DNA from: GCA-002727615 sp964442655
GTDB lineage: Bacteria > Pseudomonadota > Alphaproteobacteria > TMED109
Assembly: GCA_964442655.1 (NCBI GenBank)
Contig: CAYTZM010000008.1
Location: forward strand, 1-64,000
Direction: 5' to 3'
DNA length: 64,000 bases
The first letter of the stretch is position 1, and every line of letters begins with the position of its first letter. Both the position numbers and the translations under genes were made by a program. The notes under the pieces are model-generated. The model was not told the DNA's origin. It ran no database searches and saw nothing but the letters and a program-made list of their open reading frames with translations. Below are positions 18,195-27,234 of the stretch, piece by piece.

Positions 18195-19219
18195 TAATTA
18201 ATATCCAGATCATTAGTTAATTTATTTTTTAGATAATATAGAAGATAACAAGTAGAAGCACCAGAAATGATAATGGAAGTTATTATGTATAGTATTGTTG
18301 GTTGAATTGTTGCTACTGCTGATATTAAAATTAGTAGTATTCCGTGTAAAAATATTATTTTACAAACAGTAGAATGTTTAGCACCATTTTGAACTGCTAT
18401 TTGATAGAAATGTTCTTTATGAGCTTTCCATGGTTTCTTATTCATTTTTATTCTTTTTAATAAAGTAAATGTGGAATCTGTTAAATAATAATTGTTTAGT
18501 ATTAAGGCCACAAACCAAAGGTTGTTTTTGCATAGCAAAAATAGCAAAAGAGCATTTAATAAACCAAGAGGGATAGAACCAGCATCTCCTAAAAATACTT
18601 TAGCAGGATACCAATTAAAAAACAAAAAAGCGACGCTTGCTCCTGTTATAAAGGCACTTAAGAAAAGTTCCAGATCGTATGTATTTTGAGATAAATATAG
18701 AGAGAGTGTAGCACCTAAACCTATAATTATACATTGTATACTTGAAATACCATCTATTCCATCCATGAAGTTAAATAAATTTATAAACCATAGGAAAGCA
18801 AAAAATATTATAATTTTTTCCAGCCATATAGGGATGAAAGTATTTAAGAGTAAGACGTCTTTAATAGGAGGCCATAAGGTTAAGATAAATATTAAAATTA
18901 TAGATTGTAACGATAATCTAAATAATACGGATAATTGTTTATAATCATTATAAAAAGAAATTAATGTTATAATTACCATGCTTATTAAAAATATATTATT
19001 TTCTTTAGGGAAAAAGAAATAAAATAAAATTAATAGAGAAATAATTATTGCAACCCCTGCCCCTTTTGGTGTTGGGATGGAATGGCTAGATCTGATATTA
19101 GGAGTATCTATTGCTTTTATTTTTTTTAAGATTGGGATACAAATTTTTATCATAAATACGTTTATAATAAAACTTAGTATGAAGCTGCTAATCCAAATAT
19201 AAGTAGAAATTTTAATCAA
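18194..19219 (-). CDS. WecA/MraY-family (GT4) undecaprenyl-phosphate sugar-1-phosphate transferase
   Basis: A 341-residue polytopic protein with about ten membrane helices. Family motifs: DTPNIRSSHSIPTPKG, NLFNFMDGIDGI with the magnesium aspartates, GDAGSIPLG, and the sugar-recognition HKEHFYQ loop that separates WecA/WbpL-like enzymes from MraY. It should transfer a GlcNAc-type or rarer sugar 1-phosphate to undecaprenyl phosphate to begin O-antigen or another surface glycan. It overlaps the phosphatase gene upstream by eight bases and the dehydratase gene downstream by one, forming a tight three-gene unit. Confidence 0.9.
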   Translation of the reverse strand: MIKISTYIWISSFILSFIINVFMIKICIPILKKIKAIDTPNIRSSHSIPTPKGAGVAIIISLLILFYFFFPKENNIFLISMVIITLISFYNDYKQLSVLFRLSLQSIILIFILTLWPPIKDVLLLNTFIPIWLEKIIIFFAFLWFINLFNFMDGIDGISSIQCIIIGLGATLSLYLSQNTYDLELFLSAFITGASVAFLFFNWYPAKVFLGDAGSIPLGLLNALLLFLLCKNNLWFVALILNNYYLTDSTFTLLKRIKMNKKPWKAHKEHFYQIAVQNGAKHSTVCKIIFLHGILLILISAVATIQPTILYIITSIIISGASTCYLLYYLKNKLTNDLDIN

Positions 19220-20015
19220 TATTTTTTTCCTTTAAATAGTCACTCCAATTCTCTTTTCCAAATGCGATGAAATTTGGATTTTTTTTATCTTTCCTTCCAT
19301 ATATCATTTGGTTTGAATTCATTTGCATTACAGTTCCCCCTGCTCCTTCTACTATAGCTTGACCTGCTGCGCTGTCCCATTCAAAAGTTGGGCTTGTTCT
19401 TGGAAAAATATCTGCTTTTCCTTCTGCCAAGAGAGAAAATTTTAAGGCGCTTCCTATTTCTTTTGTTTCAAAATAATTTATATTTGATAACCATGTTTTT
19501 AGCTTGGGGCCTATATGATGTCTGCTAATCGCAATTGTAGGTCCTTTAAAAGGAATTTCTCTACAATTTATTTTTTTTATTACATTATGTTTTTTTTTAT
19601 ATGCTCCTATTTTTTTTCCTCCTATCCAACAATTTAAACTAGGAGGATGTCCTATACACCCTAAAATTGGAGATTTATTTTTTACCAATGAAATACATGT
19701 TGAAAAATCTTGTCCTCCTTCTATGAATGATTTTGTTCCATCTAAAGGGTCTATTATCCAATGTAAGTTATTTCCGTAACAACCTATAGGAATCTTTCTT
19801 TCTTCGCTAAGAATAGGAATATTAGAAAAATGTTTTTTTAGACTTTTATGAATAATATTATCTGCAGCCTTATCGGCAATTGTAACCGGGGTTCCATCTT
19901 TTTTAATTTCTATATTAGAATCTTTATTATTCATTATTAATTTACAGGCATTAATAGTTATAGGAAGTAAAATATTTTTTATTTCTATAAGGGATTTTTT
20001 AGATATATTATTCAT
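19212..20015 (-). CDS. Inositol monophosphatase-family phosphatase (CysQ/HisN-like)
   Basis: A 267-residue lithium-sensitive phosphatase-fold protein. Metal ligands are visible in ILSEE (motif 1 region), WIIDPLDGTKSF and WDSAAGQAIVEGAGG. Members dephosphorylate 3'-phosphoadenosine 5'-phosphate (CysQ), histidinol phosphate (HisN) or inositol phosphate. The sequence does not settle the substrate; GHPPS and the genomic place beside glycan genes fit either CysQ or a sugar-phosphate role. It is the first gene of the minus-strand glycan unit and is divergent from the KAS III-like gene. Confidence 0.85.
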   Translation of the reverse strand: MNNISKKSLIEIKNILLPITINACKLIMNNKDSNIEIKKDGTPVTIADKAADNIIHKSLKKHFSNIPILSEERKIPIGCYGNNLHWIIDPLDGTKSFIEGGQDFSTCISLVKNKSPILGCIGHPPSLNCWIGGKKIGAYKKKHNVIKKINCREIPFKGPTIAISRHHIGPKLKTWLSNINYFETKEIGSALKFSLLAEGKADIFPRTSPTFEWDSAAGQAIVEGAGGTVMQMNSNQMIYGRKDKKNPNFIAFGKENWSDYLKEKNID

Positions 20016-20065
20016 TTAATTTCTTTATGATGCCTTAATTTATTTTTGTAGCTAAAATTGATAAA

Positions 20066-20095
20066 TTGCGTACATTGGTTATATTTTATTATAAT
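20066..20095 (+). promoter_or_regulatory. Candidate promoter for the KAS III-like gene
   Basis: TTGCGT (20066-20071), an 18-base spacer and a perfect TATAAT (20090-20095) lie in the 114-base divergent gap. The predicted start near 20102 leaves about 28 bases before the TTG initiation codon at 20130. The minus-strand promoter of the phosphatase gene must overlap this interval but is not clear. Confidence 0.45.
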
Positions 20096-20129
20096 ACCTG
20101 AATTTAACAATAATTAGGATGATTTAGTT

Positions 20130-21062
20130 TTGCAAATAACAAATATAGAATTTTCTTTAGGAAATCAATTAGAAACAATTGAAGCTTTAGGTAAGACTAA
20201 TCCTGATTGGGTAATAGATAAAATTAGAGACAAGACAGGTATAGAATCTAGACCTGTTATAGGTAAAGATGAAAATGAAAAAACTTTAGTCCTAGATGCT
20301 TGTGCAAAGTTATTTAAGAAGGCAGATAAAACTGATGTGGATGGAATTATCCATATTAGTCAATCTGCTTTTTCAAGATTGCCTACGTCAGCGTGTATAA
20401 TTCAGGATGAAATTGGATTACCTAAAAATTTGATGGCGTTTGATCTGATACAAGGTTGCTCAGGGTTTGTGTATGGCCTTTCTGCAGCTGTAGGCATGAT
20501 GAAACAATCTGCTTTAAAGAAGGTATTAATAATATGTGCCGATACATATACTCAATATATTTCACTAAATGATAGAATAAACAGGCCTATTTTTGCGGAT
20601 GGAGCAGCTGCAGCTATAATAGAGGATATAGGAAATGGTGATATTGGACCTTTTTCATTTTTTACTGATGGTAGTGGAGCAAACCTTCTTACTTTAAAAG
20701 AAAAAAATGGGAAAGAAGAGCTTTTTATGGATGGAAAGCAAGTTTTAAAATTTTCTATTAGAGAGGTTCCTAAGGTTTTTAATGATTTATTGAACAAATC
20801 AAACTTACAAAAAGATGATATTGATATGTTTGTATTTCACCAAGCAAGTGCCGTTATTTTAAGGCAATTAAAAATTAAACTAGGGATTCCAGATGAAAAA
20901 TGGTTCCAAAATATTAAACATATAGGCAATACTGTTTCTGCTACTATTCCAATAGCGATAAAACAAGCAAAAGATGCAGGTTTGTTTAAGCCTAATATGA
21001 AAATTATGTTAATGGGATTTGGAGTGGGATTGTCTGTAGCAGGTTGTATTTTAAGGTCATAA
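20130..21062 (+). CDS. 3-oxoacyl-ACP synthase III-like (KAS III) protein
   Basis: A 310-residue thiolase-fold condensing enzyme of the FabH type. The triad is complete: cysteine in GCSGF (about 110), histidine in FVFHQAS (about 237) and asparagine in HIGNTVSA (about 268). Housekeeping FabH starts fatty-acid chains from acetyl-CoA; this copy is outside the fab operon and beside surface-glycan genes, so it may make a special acyl group. It begins with TTG (AGGA at 20116-20119; an ATG at 20119 is closed at once by TAG). It is the only plus-strand gene in a minus-strand block and overlaps the heparinase-like gene by six bases at the 3' ends. Confidence 0.87.
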   Translation: MQITNIEFSLGNQLETIEALGKTNPDWVIDKIRDKTGIESRPVIGKDENEKTLVLDACAKLFKKADKTDVDGIIHISQSAFSRLPTSACIIQDEIGLPKNLMAFDLIQGCSGFVYGLSAAVGMMKQSALKKVLIICADTYTQYISLNDRINRPIFADGAAAAIIEDIGNGDIGPFSFFTDGSGANLLTLKEKNGKEELFMDGKQVLKFSIREVPKVFNDLLNKSNLQKDDIDMFVFHQASAVILRQLKIKLGIPDEKWFQNIKHIGNTVSATIPIAIKQAKDAGLFKPNMKIMLMGFGVGLSVAGCILRS

Positions 21063-22664
21063 GGTGGTTTTTGAAAAGCACCATTCTATTTTTGTTCCTG
21101 AGTTTAAAGTTTCTCCTAAAATAATGAATTGGCTAGTATTTTTTCTTTCTCCACTATCCTCTATATAAATTGAAGGCTGAGTTTTTATTTCTAATTTTGT
21201 ATTTGAATTTAATATATAAAATTCCCATCCTCCACTTGGTAGAAGAAGTAATATTCGTTCTTTATTTCTAGTAAGCCTCAGGTTTACTTGGTGATGCACA
21301 TGAAAGTAAATTTTGAATTGTATTTTAGGTCCAGACATTAATACATCTGTTCCTATAAGTTTTATTCCTCTGGAATCTAGTTTTAAAGATCTTTTATGTA
21401 TTGCAGAGTAAATATTTTTATATCCATCATGGGAGGCATAAATTAATTCGTGTCCCGTTGTTGCTTCGCGCTTAACAGAAATTTTGGGAATACGGTTTTT
21501 TTTAATAGACGATGAATTTGTATCGTTTATTACTAGAGTGGAATGTGCAGCTGTACTTGATAAAGCTTTTTCCCAAGACAAATCATTATTAGGGTTAGGT
21601 CCGCAGTTAACAATTAATTTGTCTCTACCGATACTCATTTCAAAACTTAATGCTCCTTTGTATTTAGATTTTTCATTATTAGTACAGTTTAAAATAATTA
21701 TTGCTCTTCCTGCAGTTAATCTTTCATATCCAGAGATAGATAAACTAGTAGAAATTCTAGATCTTAATTTTATTCCTGTTTTATCTAATATTTTATCTAT
21801 TGCATCTCGTGAAGAAGCTCTGCCACCATTTGTTCTAGTTAATGTTCCGTCCCCCATTCTTAAAGAACGGATTGCATGGCTTATTTTAGTAATATGAGTA
21901 TCTATTAAATCAGGCAATTCATCATTTTCATATAAAGAGTTTTTTATCCATATCAAATCAGTTAATATATCTAAAGTTACGGAAGGTTGTCTGCTAATAT
22001 GACAGCCGTCAGGCAAAATTTGTTTTTTTAAAGCTGCAATAAGAATTTTTTTAGCTGTTATATACCTTTTTCTTCCCCCACTTAAAGAAACTCCTGATAT
22101 AATTAACCCTCTTAATCCTGTAAAAACTTCAGGAGCATAGTCATACTTTTTAATAATATAATTTAAATGCCTAGCTTGGGCGGTTAAGGTTTTAAAAAAA
22201 TTTTCTATAAACTTTCTATCGGCATTTTCTTGTAGCATATCAGCATGAGCTATCCAGGCACTAATTCTTCTCCCAAGAATATCTATTTTCCAACTAGTTG
22301 GGTTCCATTTATAATGGCCACTTTTATTCCAATTTGTAATTAAAGATCTAGCGTGCTGTCTAGCAGCATTTCCATCTCTAGCTTTAAAGTGTCTTAGCCA
22401 TGAAAAGCCATGCATTTCTGCTAACCACCATGGCCCAATTCCTGAAGGCTCCCATAAAGGAGCATTAGGAGAATGAATTTCTTCTCCTGCAAAATTATAT
22501 CTGCCTTGAAAAATAGCGTCAGCTAAGCCGGCTTCTCCTAACCAAGGGTCTTTGATTTGATGAAGGATGGTTTCTGTTTGTCTTGATTTAAGCCAGATAT
22601 TATATAGTCGAGATTTATGTATAATATTATCAAAACTCAATAAACTTGTTGGGACGGATGACAC
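21057..22664 (-). CDS. Heparinase II/III-like protein
   Basis: A 535-residue protein with an N-terminal alpha-toroid region (about 60-270; WLRHFKARDGNAARQHAR, HADMLQENAD) and a C-terminal beta-sandwich (about 310-535; the segment FEMSIGRDKLIVNCGPN and TAAHSTLVIND), the heparinase II/III arrangement. Characterised relatives are polysaccharide lyases cleaving uronate-containing glycans; the alphaproteobacterial form linked to rpe and rsmB has no proven substrate. No signal peptide is evident at the N-terminus. It lies 11 bases downstream of rpe on the same strand. Confidence 0.87.
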   Translation of the reverse strand: MSSVPTSLLSFDNIIHKSRLYNIWLKSRQTETILHQIKDPWLGEAGLADAIFQGRYNFAGEEIHSPNAPLWEPSGIGPWWLAEMHGFSWLRHFKARDGNAARQHARSLITNWNKSGHYKWNPTSWKIDILGRRISAWIAHADMLQENADRKFIENFFKTLTAQARHLNYIIKKYDYAPEVFTGLRGLIISGVSLSGGRKRYITAKKILIAALKKQILPDGCHISRQPSVTLDILTDLIWIKNSLYENDELPDLIDTHITKISHAIRSLRMGDGTLTRTNGGRASSRDAIDKILDKTGIKLRSRISTSLSISGYERLTAGRAIIILNCTNNEKSKYKGALSFEMSIGRDKLIVNCGPNPNNDLSWEKALSSTAAHSTLVINDTNSSSIKKNRIPKISVKREATTGHELIYASHDGYKNIYSAIHKRSLKLDSRGIKLIGTDVLMSGPKIQFKIYFHVHHQVNLRLTRNKERILLLLPSGGWEFYILNSNTKLEIKTQPSIYIEDSGERKNTSQFIILGETLNSGTKIEWCFSKTTL

Positions 22665-22675
22665 ATTATTTCCTT

Positions 22676-23341
22676 TTAAAAGTTGTTCCTTAATTTAGAA
22701 ATAATATTTGAGTATTGGTGGGTTTTCTTATTAAATATTGAGCTTCCTGCTACTAAAACATTTGCTCCTGCATCAATGCATAATTTTGATGTGTCTTCAT
22801 TTATTCCTCCATCAACTTCAATATCAATGTCTAAACCTAAATTAGTAATTTTTTTACGAAGGCTAGTGATTTTTTTAAGCTGTGATTTTATAAATTTTTG
22901 GGCACCAAAGCCTGGGTTTACTGTCATAATTAATATTAAATCACAGAACTCTAAAAGTTCTTCAATTTCATTTTCATTGGTTTCAGGTTTAATGGATATT
23001 CCTGATTTTATGCCTAATTTTTTAATTTTTATTAGTGTTTTTTTAATATTGTTTTCGGATTCTGCATGAACAGTTATTATGTCAGCCCCTGCATCAGCAA
23101 AAGGCTCTACCCAGCAATTAGCAGGGCTAGTCATTAGGTGTACATCAAATATTTTTTTAGAGTAATTTCTCAGGCTTTTAACTACATCAGGTCCTATAGT
23201 TAAATTTGGAACGAAATGACCGTCCATTATGTCTAGGTGGATCCAGTCTGCTCCTGCTTTATCTATAGCTTTAACTTCTTCGCCTAGTTTGGCAAAATTT
23301 GCTGCTAATATTGATGGCGATATAAGAATTTTGTTTTTCAA
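22676..23341 (-). CDS. rpe: Ribulose-phosphate 3-epimerase
   Basis: A 221-residue TIM barrel interconverting ribulose 5-phosphate and xylulose 5-phosphate. All family motifs are present: ISPSILAANFAKLGEE, DWIHLDIMDGHFVPNLT with metal-binding histidine and aspartate, MTVNPGFGAQKF and EVDGGINEDT with the second catalytic aspartate, then VAGSSIF for phosphate. Normal length. It is in a minus-strand run rsmB - rpe - heparinase, an order common in Rhodospirillales-type genomes. Confidence 0.97.
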   Translation of the reverse strand: MKNKILISPSILAANFAKLGEEVKAIDKAGADWIHLDIMDGHFVPNLTIGPDVVKSLRNYSKKIFDVHLMTSPANCWVEPFADAGADIITVHAESENNIKKTLIKIKKLGIKSGISIKPETNENEIEELLEFCDLILIMTVNPGFGAQKFIKSQLKKITSLRKKITNLGLDIDIEVDGGINEDTSKLCIDAGANVLVAGSSIFNKKTHQYSNIISKLRNNF

Positions 23342-23382
23342 TTAACACACAATCTTTAAATAAAAATATTATAATTATTCTT

Positions 23383-24672
23383 TTAATTCTTTTTGATTAA
23401 TCTTGCTATAAAAAAACCGTCTATACCTCCTTTTAAATTATAAAAATTAGGAAGAGTTTTTAAAAACCCTTGTTTTGTAATAGCTTTTTTCACTATATCT
23501 ATCTCTTCTAATTTTATTGGTTTTATATCAAAATTTCTATTATTTTTTATAAAATTTATTATTTGTTTTTCTCCTTCTTCTATTTCAAGAGAACATACGG
23601 AATATATTAAAACTCCACCTGGCTTAAGACATAAAGCTGCGGAGTCTAATAAATTTTTTTGAGTTTTACATAAGTTACTTAGTTTGTTATTGAAATTTTT
23701 ATCATGTTCAATTCGCCAAGGAATATCCGGGTTTCTTCTAAAGGTGCCAGTAGAACTGCAGGGAGCATCCAAAAGGACGCCATCTACGTGAGTTTTAGGC
23801 CTATAATTTATGGCATTTTCAACAACTATTTTTGTTTTAAAATTTAATCTTTTTAAATTACTTCTTAGTAATTTTGCACGTTTTGGATTTATTTCAATAG
23901 CGGTTACATCTGCCCCATAATTTAATAATTGAGCAGTTTTTCCTCCAGGAGCAGCACACATATCTATAATTTTAGAATTTTTTCTTATTGAAGAAATTAG
24001 TAAAGTTGCGGGTATTTGTGCAGAGAAGTCTTGTATCCACCATTTTCCTAAATTATAGCCATATAGATTTTCTATTTTTCCTGTAGGTTTGAAAATTCTA
24101 ATATTATTTTTTCCAAAGACTTCACCTTGTAATTTTTTTTTCCATTCATTAATATTTTCATTTTTATTTAAGGTTACATCTAAAGCAGGAGGCATTTCCA
24201 TGTTTTGATCGAATATTTGCTTTATGTCTTTTTTAGTTAAATATTTGCTCCACCTAGATTTAATTTTTTTAGGTATATTAATCAATTGGTCAGGTTTTAA
24301 TAATTTATTAGCGTTAATGTCTCTAATAATTTGTCTTAATACTCCATTTACTAGTTTTGTATAATTAGGAGATTTAATTTTAGATATTTCAACTGATGTA
24401 TTTACGGCGGCATAATTAGGAGTTTTCATATAGAGTATTTGAGTTATGGCGGCTATCAAGTTTGCTATAACAATATTTTTTTCTTTTTTTAATGGTATTT
24501 TAATATAAACATTAAGATAAAATAATATTTCACCCATTCTCCTTAGAGATAGTCCTATTAAAACATTTAGTAATTTGTCTCTATAAAGTTTATTTTTGTG
24601 ACTTTTCCCATCTAAAATATTACAAATTTCTTCTATTGCTATAATGCGGTTTTTAAGGGAATTATCATTCAT
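23383..24672 (-). CDS. rsmB: RsmB-type rRNA/tRNA cytosine-5 methyltransferase
   Basis: A 429-residue enzyme with an N-terminal NusB-like RNA-binding domain (about 1-140) and a C-terminal SAM-dependent Rossmann domain. Motifs are DMCAAPGGKTAQ (SAM loop), LLDAPCSSTGTFRRNPDIPW with the cysteine of motif IV and YSVCSLEIEEGE with the catalytic cysteine of motif VI. RsmB methylates C967 of 16S rRNA. It is the first gene of the rsmB - rpe - heparinase run; the divergent small gene begins 71 bases away. Confidence 0.93.
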   Translation of the reverse strand: MNDNSLKNRIIAIEEICNILDGKSHKNKLYRDKLLNVLIGLSLRRMGEILFYLNVYIKIPLKKEKNIVIANLIAAITQILYMKTPNYAAVNTSVEISKIKSPNYTKLVNGVLRQIIRDINANKLLKPDQLINIPKKIKSRWSKYLTKKDIKQIFDQNMEMPPALDVTLNKNENINEWKKKLQGEVFGKNNIRIFKPTGKIENLYGYNLGKWWIQDFSAQIPATLLISSIRKNSKIIDMCAAPGGKTAQLLNYGADVTAIEINPKRAKLLRSNLKRLNFKTKIVVENAINYRPKTHVDGVLLDAPCSSTGTFRRNPDIPWRIEHDKNFNNKLSNLCKTQKNLLDSAALCLKPGGVLIYSVCSLEIEEGEKQIINFIKNNRNFDIKPIKLEEIDIVKKAITKQGFLKTLPNFYNLKGGIDGFFIARLIKKN

Positions 24673-24743
24673 TATTTTTGTGCTTTAATATATAAAGATA
24701 TAATTTGTATTTTAAACATACTAATATAATTAATGAGGTTTGT

Positions 24744-24887
24744 ATGAAAAAAAATAAAATAAAATCTATTTCTAAAAATAATAAAACTAAAATAGTAAAA
24801 CATAAAAAGGAAATTGGAGGACAAAAAGGTCCAGAGCCTACACGATATGGGGACTGGGAAAAAAATGGGCGTGTTACGGATTTTTAA
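24744..24887 (+). CDS. DUF1674 / SDHAF4-like small protein
   Basis: A 47-residue protein whose C-terminal half, GGQKGPEPTRYGDWEKNGR, matches the DUF1674 family, to which mitochondrial succinate dehydrogenase assembly factor 4 belongs. SDHAF4 binds flavinylated SdhA and speeds assembly; the bacterial role is presumed similar. I place the start at the ATG at 24744, which has TGAGG at 24734-24738; the open frame reaches back to 24705 but the extra residues are not family-like. The N-terminal half is lysine-rich and low complexity. Its stop abuts the stop of the convergent acs gene with no base between them. Confidence 0.88.
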   Translation: MKKNKIKSISKNNKTKIVKHKKEIGGQKGPEPTRYGDWEKNGRVTDF

Positions 24888-26831
24888 TTATTCTTTGTTC
24901 ATTCTATTGGCTACTAAATCTTTTACTACATTTGGGTCTGCTAAAGTAGACACATCTCCAAGTTGATTGTGTTCATTAGCTGCAATTTTTCTAAGAATTC
25001 TTCTCATAATTTTTCCTGATCTTGTTTTAGGAAGATTAGGGGCCCATTGAATTAAATCTGGTGTCGCAATTGGCCCTATTTCTTTTCTAACCCACATAAT
25101 CAACTCTTTTTTTAATTCCTCTGTGGGGTTATTCCCATCGGTTAATGTTACATAAGCATATATACCTTGTCCTTTAATTTCATGGGGGTATCCTACAACG
25201 GCTGATTCTGCAACTTTTTTATGTGCAACTAACGCACTTTCAACTTCAGCTGTGCCCATTCTATGTCCACTAACGTTTATTACATCATCCACTCTTCCAG
25301 TGATCCACCAATATCCATCAGCATCTCTTTTCGCTCCATCTCCAGTAAAATATACATTATTAAAAGTAGAAAAATATGTTTCAGCGAATCTTTTGTGATC
25401 TCCATATACGGTCCTCATTTGTCCTGGCCATGAACTTTCTAATACTAAGTTTCCTTCTGCCTCTCCATCTAATTTATTTCCGTCATTATCTAATAATGCA
25501 GGAGTTATTCCAAAAAAGGGCTTTGTAGCTGATCCTGGTTTTAAATCTATAGCGCCAGGTAGGGGGCTAATAAGAATTCCTCCGGTTTCAGTTTGCCACC
25601 AAGTATCTACTATAGGACATTTTTCATTGCCAACTATTTGGTAATACCAATTCCAGGCTTCAGGGTTAATTGGTTCGCCGACACTTCCTAAAATTCTTAA
25701 AGAGCTCCTATTAGTTTTTTTAACAGGTTCGTTGCCTTCTTTCATTAGTGCCCTTATAGCAGTTGGAGCAGTATAAAATATATTTACTTTATGTTTATCT
25801 ACTACTTCCCAAAATCTTGATGAAGTTGGATAATTAGGAACACCTTCAAACATTAAAGTTGTGGCACCATTTGCAAGTGGCCCATAGACTATATATGAAT
25901 GGCCTGTAACCCAGCCAACATCTGCGGTACACCAATATATTTCACCTTTTTTGTAATCAAAAATATATTCATGAGTCATCGATGCATATACCAAATACCC
26001 TCCTGAAGTATGAAGCACACCTTTTGGTTTACCAGTAGAACCAGAAGTATATAAAATAAATAGAGGGTCTTCAGCGTTCATGATTTCAGGTTCACAGCTT
26101 TTATCAACATTTAATTTTTCTTCATGCCACCACAAATCTCTATCTTTTTCCATATGAACTTTATTTCCAGTTCTTTGTACTACTAGAACTTTTATAGAGG
26201 ATGAACATTTAGATAGCGCTTCATCGACATTATTTTTTAGTGGAATGATTTTATTTGCTCTAATGCCTTCATCTGCGGTAATTACAAAATTTGAATCACA
26301 ATCAATTATTCGATTAGCTAAACTGTCAGGAGAGAACCCTCCAAAAACAACTGAATGAACAGCGCCGATTCTAGTACAGGCGAGCATCGCATATGCTGCT
26401 TCAGGAATCATAGGCATGTAAATTGTAATTCTATCTCCTTTTTTTACTCCATTATTTTTTAATACATTAGCCATAATACACACTTCGCTATGAAGCTCTT
26501 TGTAGGAAATGTGTTTTTCATCTTTAGGATTGTCTCCTTCCCATATTATTGCAGTTTGCTCCCCCTTTTTTTCCAAGTGTCGGTCTATACAATTATAAGA
26601 TACATTCAACTCTCCATCATAAAACCATTTGATTTCTAAATTTTCTTTAGAAAAATTAATTTTTTTAATGCAACCATCAGAGAAAGGAGTTATCCAATTA
26701 ATTCTTTTAGCTTGATCTTTCCAAAAGTTATCAGAATTTTGAGTGGAATCATTGTACATATCCACGTATTGGTTTTTATTTAATAGCGTTGATGCTTTCC
26801 ATGTTTCTTTAACGGATATTCTATCACTCAT
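24888..26831 (-). CDS. acs: Acetyl-CoA synthetase
   Basis: A 647-residue AMP-forming acetate-CoA ligase of the ANL superfamily. Motifs: LYTSGSTGKPKGV (P-loop), TWWQTETGG (acetate pocket and adenine region with the family tryptophan), and the C-terminal KTRSGKIMRRILR containing the lysine that is acetylated in many Acs enzymes. Length matches Salmonella Acs. A strong AGGAGG ribosome binding site precedes the ATG. It lets the cell use free acetate. Upstream on the same strand, 40 bases away, is a small Rieske protein gene. Confidence 0.97.
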   Translation of the reverse strand: MSDRISVKETWKASTLLNKNQYVDMYNDSTQNSDNFWKDQAKRINWITPFSDGCIKKINFSKENLEIKWFYDGELNVSYNCIDRHLEKKGEQTAIIWEGDNPKDEKHISYKELHSEVCIMANVLKNNGVKKGDRITIYMPMIPEAAYAMLACTRIGAVHSVVFGGFSPDSLANRIIDCDSNFVITADEGIRANKIIPLKNNVDEALSKCSSSIKVLVVQRTGNKVHMEKDRDLWWHEEKLNVDKSCEPEIMNAEDPLFILYTSGSTGKPKGVLHTSGGYLVYASMTHEYIFDYKKGEIYWCTADVGWVTGHSYIVYGPLANGATTLMFEGVPNYPTSSRFWEVVDKHKVNIFYTAPTAIRALMKEGNEPVKKTNRSSLRILGSVGEPINPEAWNWYYQIVGNEKCPIVDTWWQTETGGILISPLPGAIDLKPGSATKPFFGITPALLDNDGNKLDGEAEGNLVLESSWPGQMRTVYGDHKRFAETYFSTFNNVYFTGDGAKRDADGYWWITGRVDDVINVSGHRMGTAEVESALVAHKKVAESAVVGYPHEIKGQGIYAYVTLTDGNNPTEELKKELIMWVRKEIGPIATPDLIQWAPNLPKTRSGKIMRRILRKIAANEHNQLGDVSTLADPNVVKDLVANRMNKE

Positions 26832-26871
26832 ATGTTTCCTCCTTTGTTTGTAATTTTAATTTAAGAAGATT

Positions 26872-27234
26872 TTAATTTCCAGCTATTAAATAATTTTTTT
26901 TAATAGTAAAAGGAAATTTAGTTAGAGTTTTTTCTTTGCAAGGTCCTTTAATACAAAGCCCTGAATTTGGGTCAAACTTTGCACCATGATTGGCACATAA
27001 GAGCTCTCCTTTATTATTTTGAACTCTTCCTTTAATTAAGTCCAATGTTAAATTAGCATGAGGGCAATTATTAACCCATACTTTAATAGTATTATTTTCT
27101 TTATATATTATAATGCCAGGGGAAAATTTTTTTTTACTTTCAATAACTATGGCTTTTTTATCTTTTAATTTATCTATTAAATATAGTTTTTCTCCATTTG
27201 GAATAGAGGTTAGTTTTTCAATTTTATTATTCAT
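26872..27234 (-). CDS. Rieske-type [2Fe-2S] ferredoxin-like protein
   Basis: A 120-residue soluble Rieske domain. Cluster ligands are NCPHANLTL (C-x-H) and CANHGAKFD (C-x2-H). No membrane segment is present, so it is like the small ferredoxins of dioxygenases or NirD-like proteins rather than the bc1 Rieske. No oxygenase or reductase partner is nearby. Its ATG overlaps the stop of the EVE-domain gene in an ATGA junction, pointing to translational coupling. Its redox partner is unknown. Confidence 0.86.
   Translation of the reverse strand: MNNKIEKLTSIPNGEKLYLIDKLKDKKAIVIESKKKFSPGIIIYKENNTIKVWVNNCPHANLTLDLIKGRVQNNKGELLCANHGAKFDPNSGLCIKGPCKEKTLTKFPFTIKKNYLIAGN

Noticed and set aside
21484..21897. 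A 137-codon plus-strand open frame.
   Set aside because: Antisense to the heparinase-like gene, no ribosome binding site, no domain.
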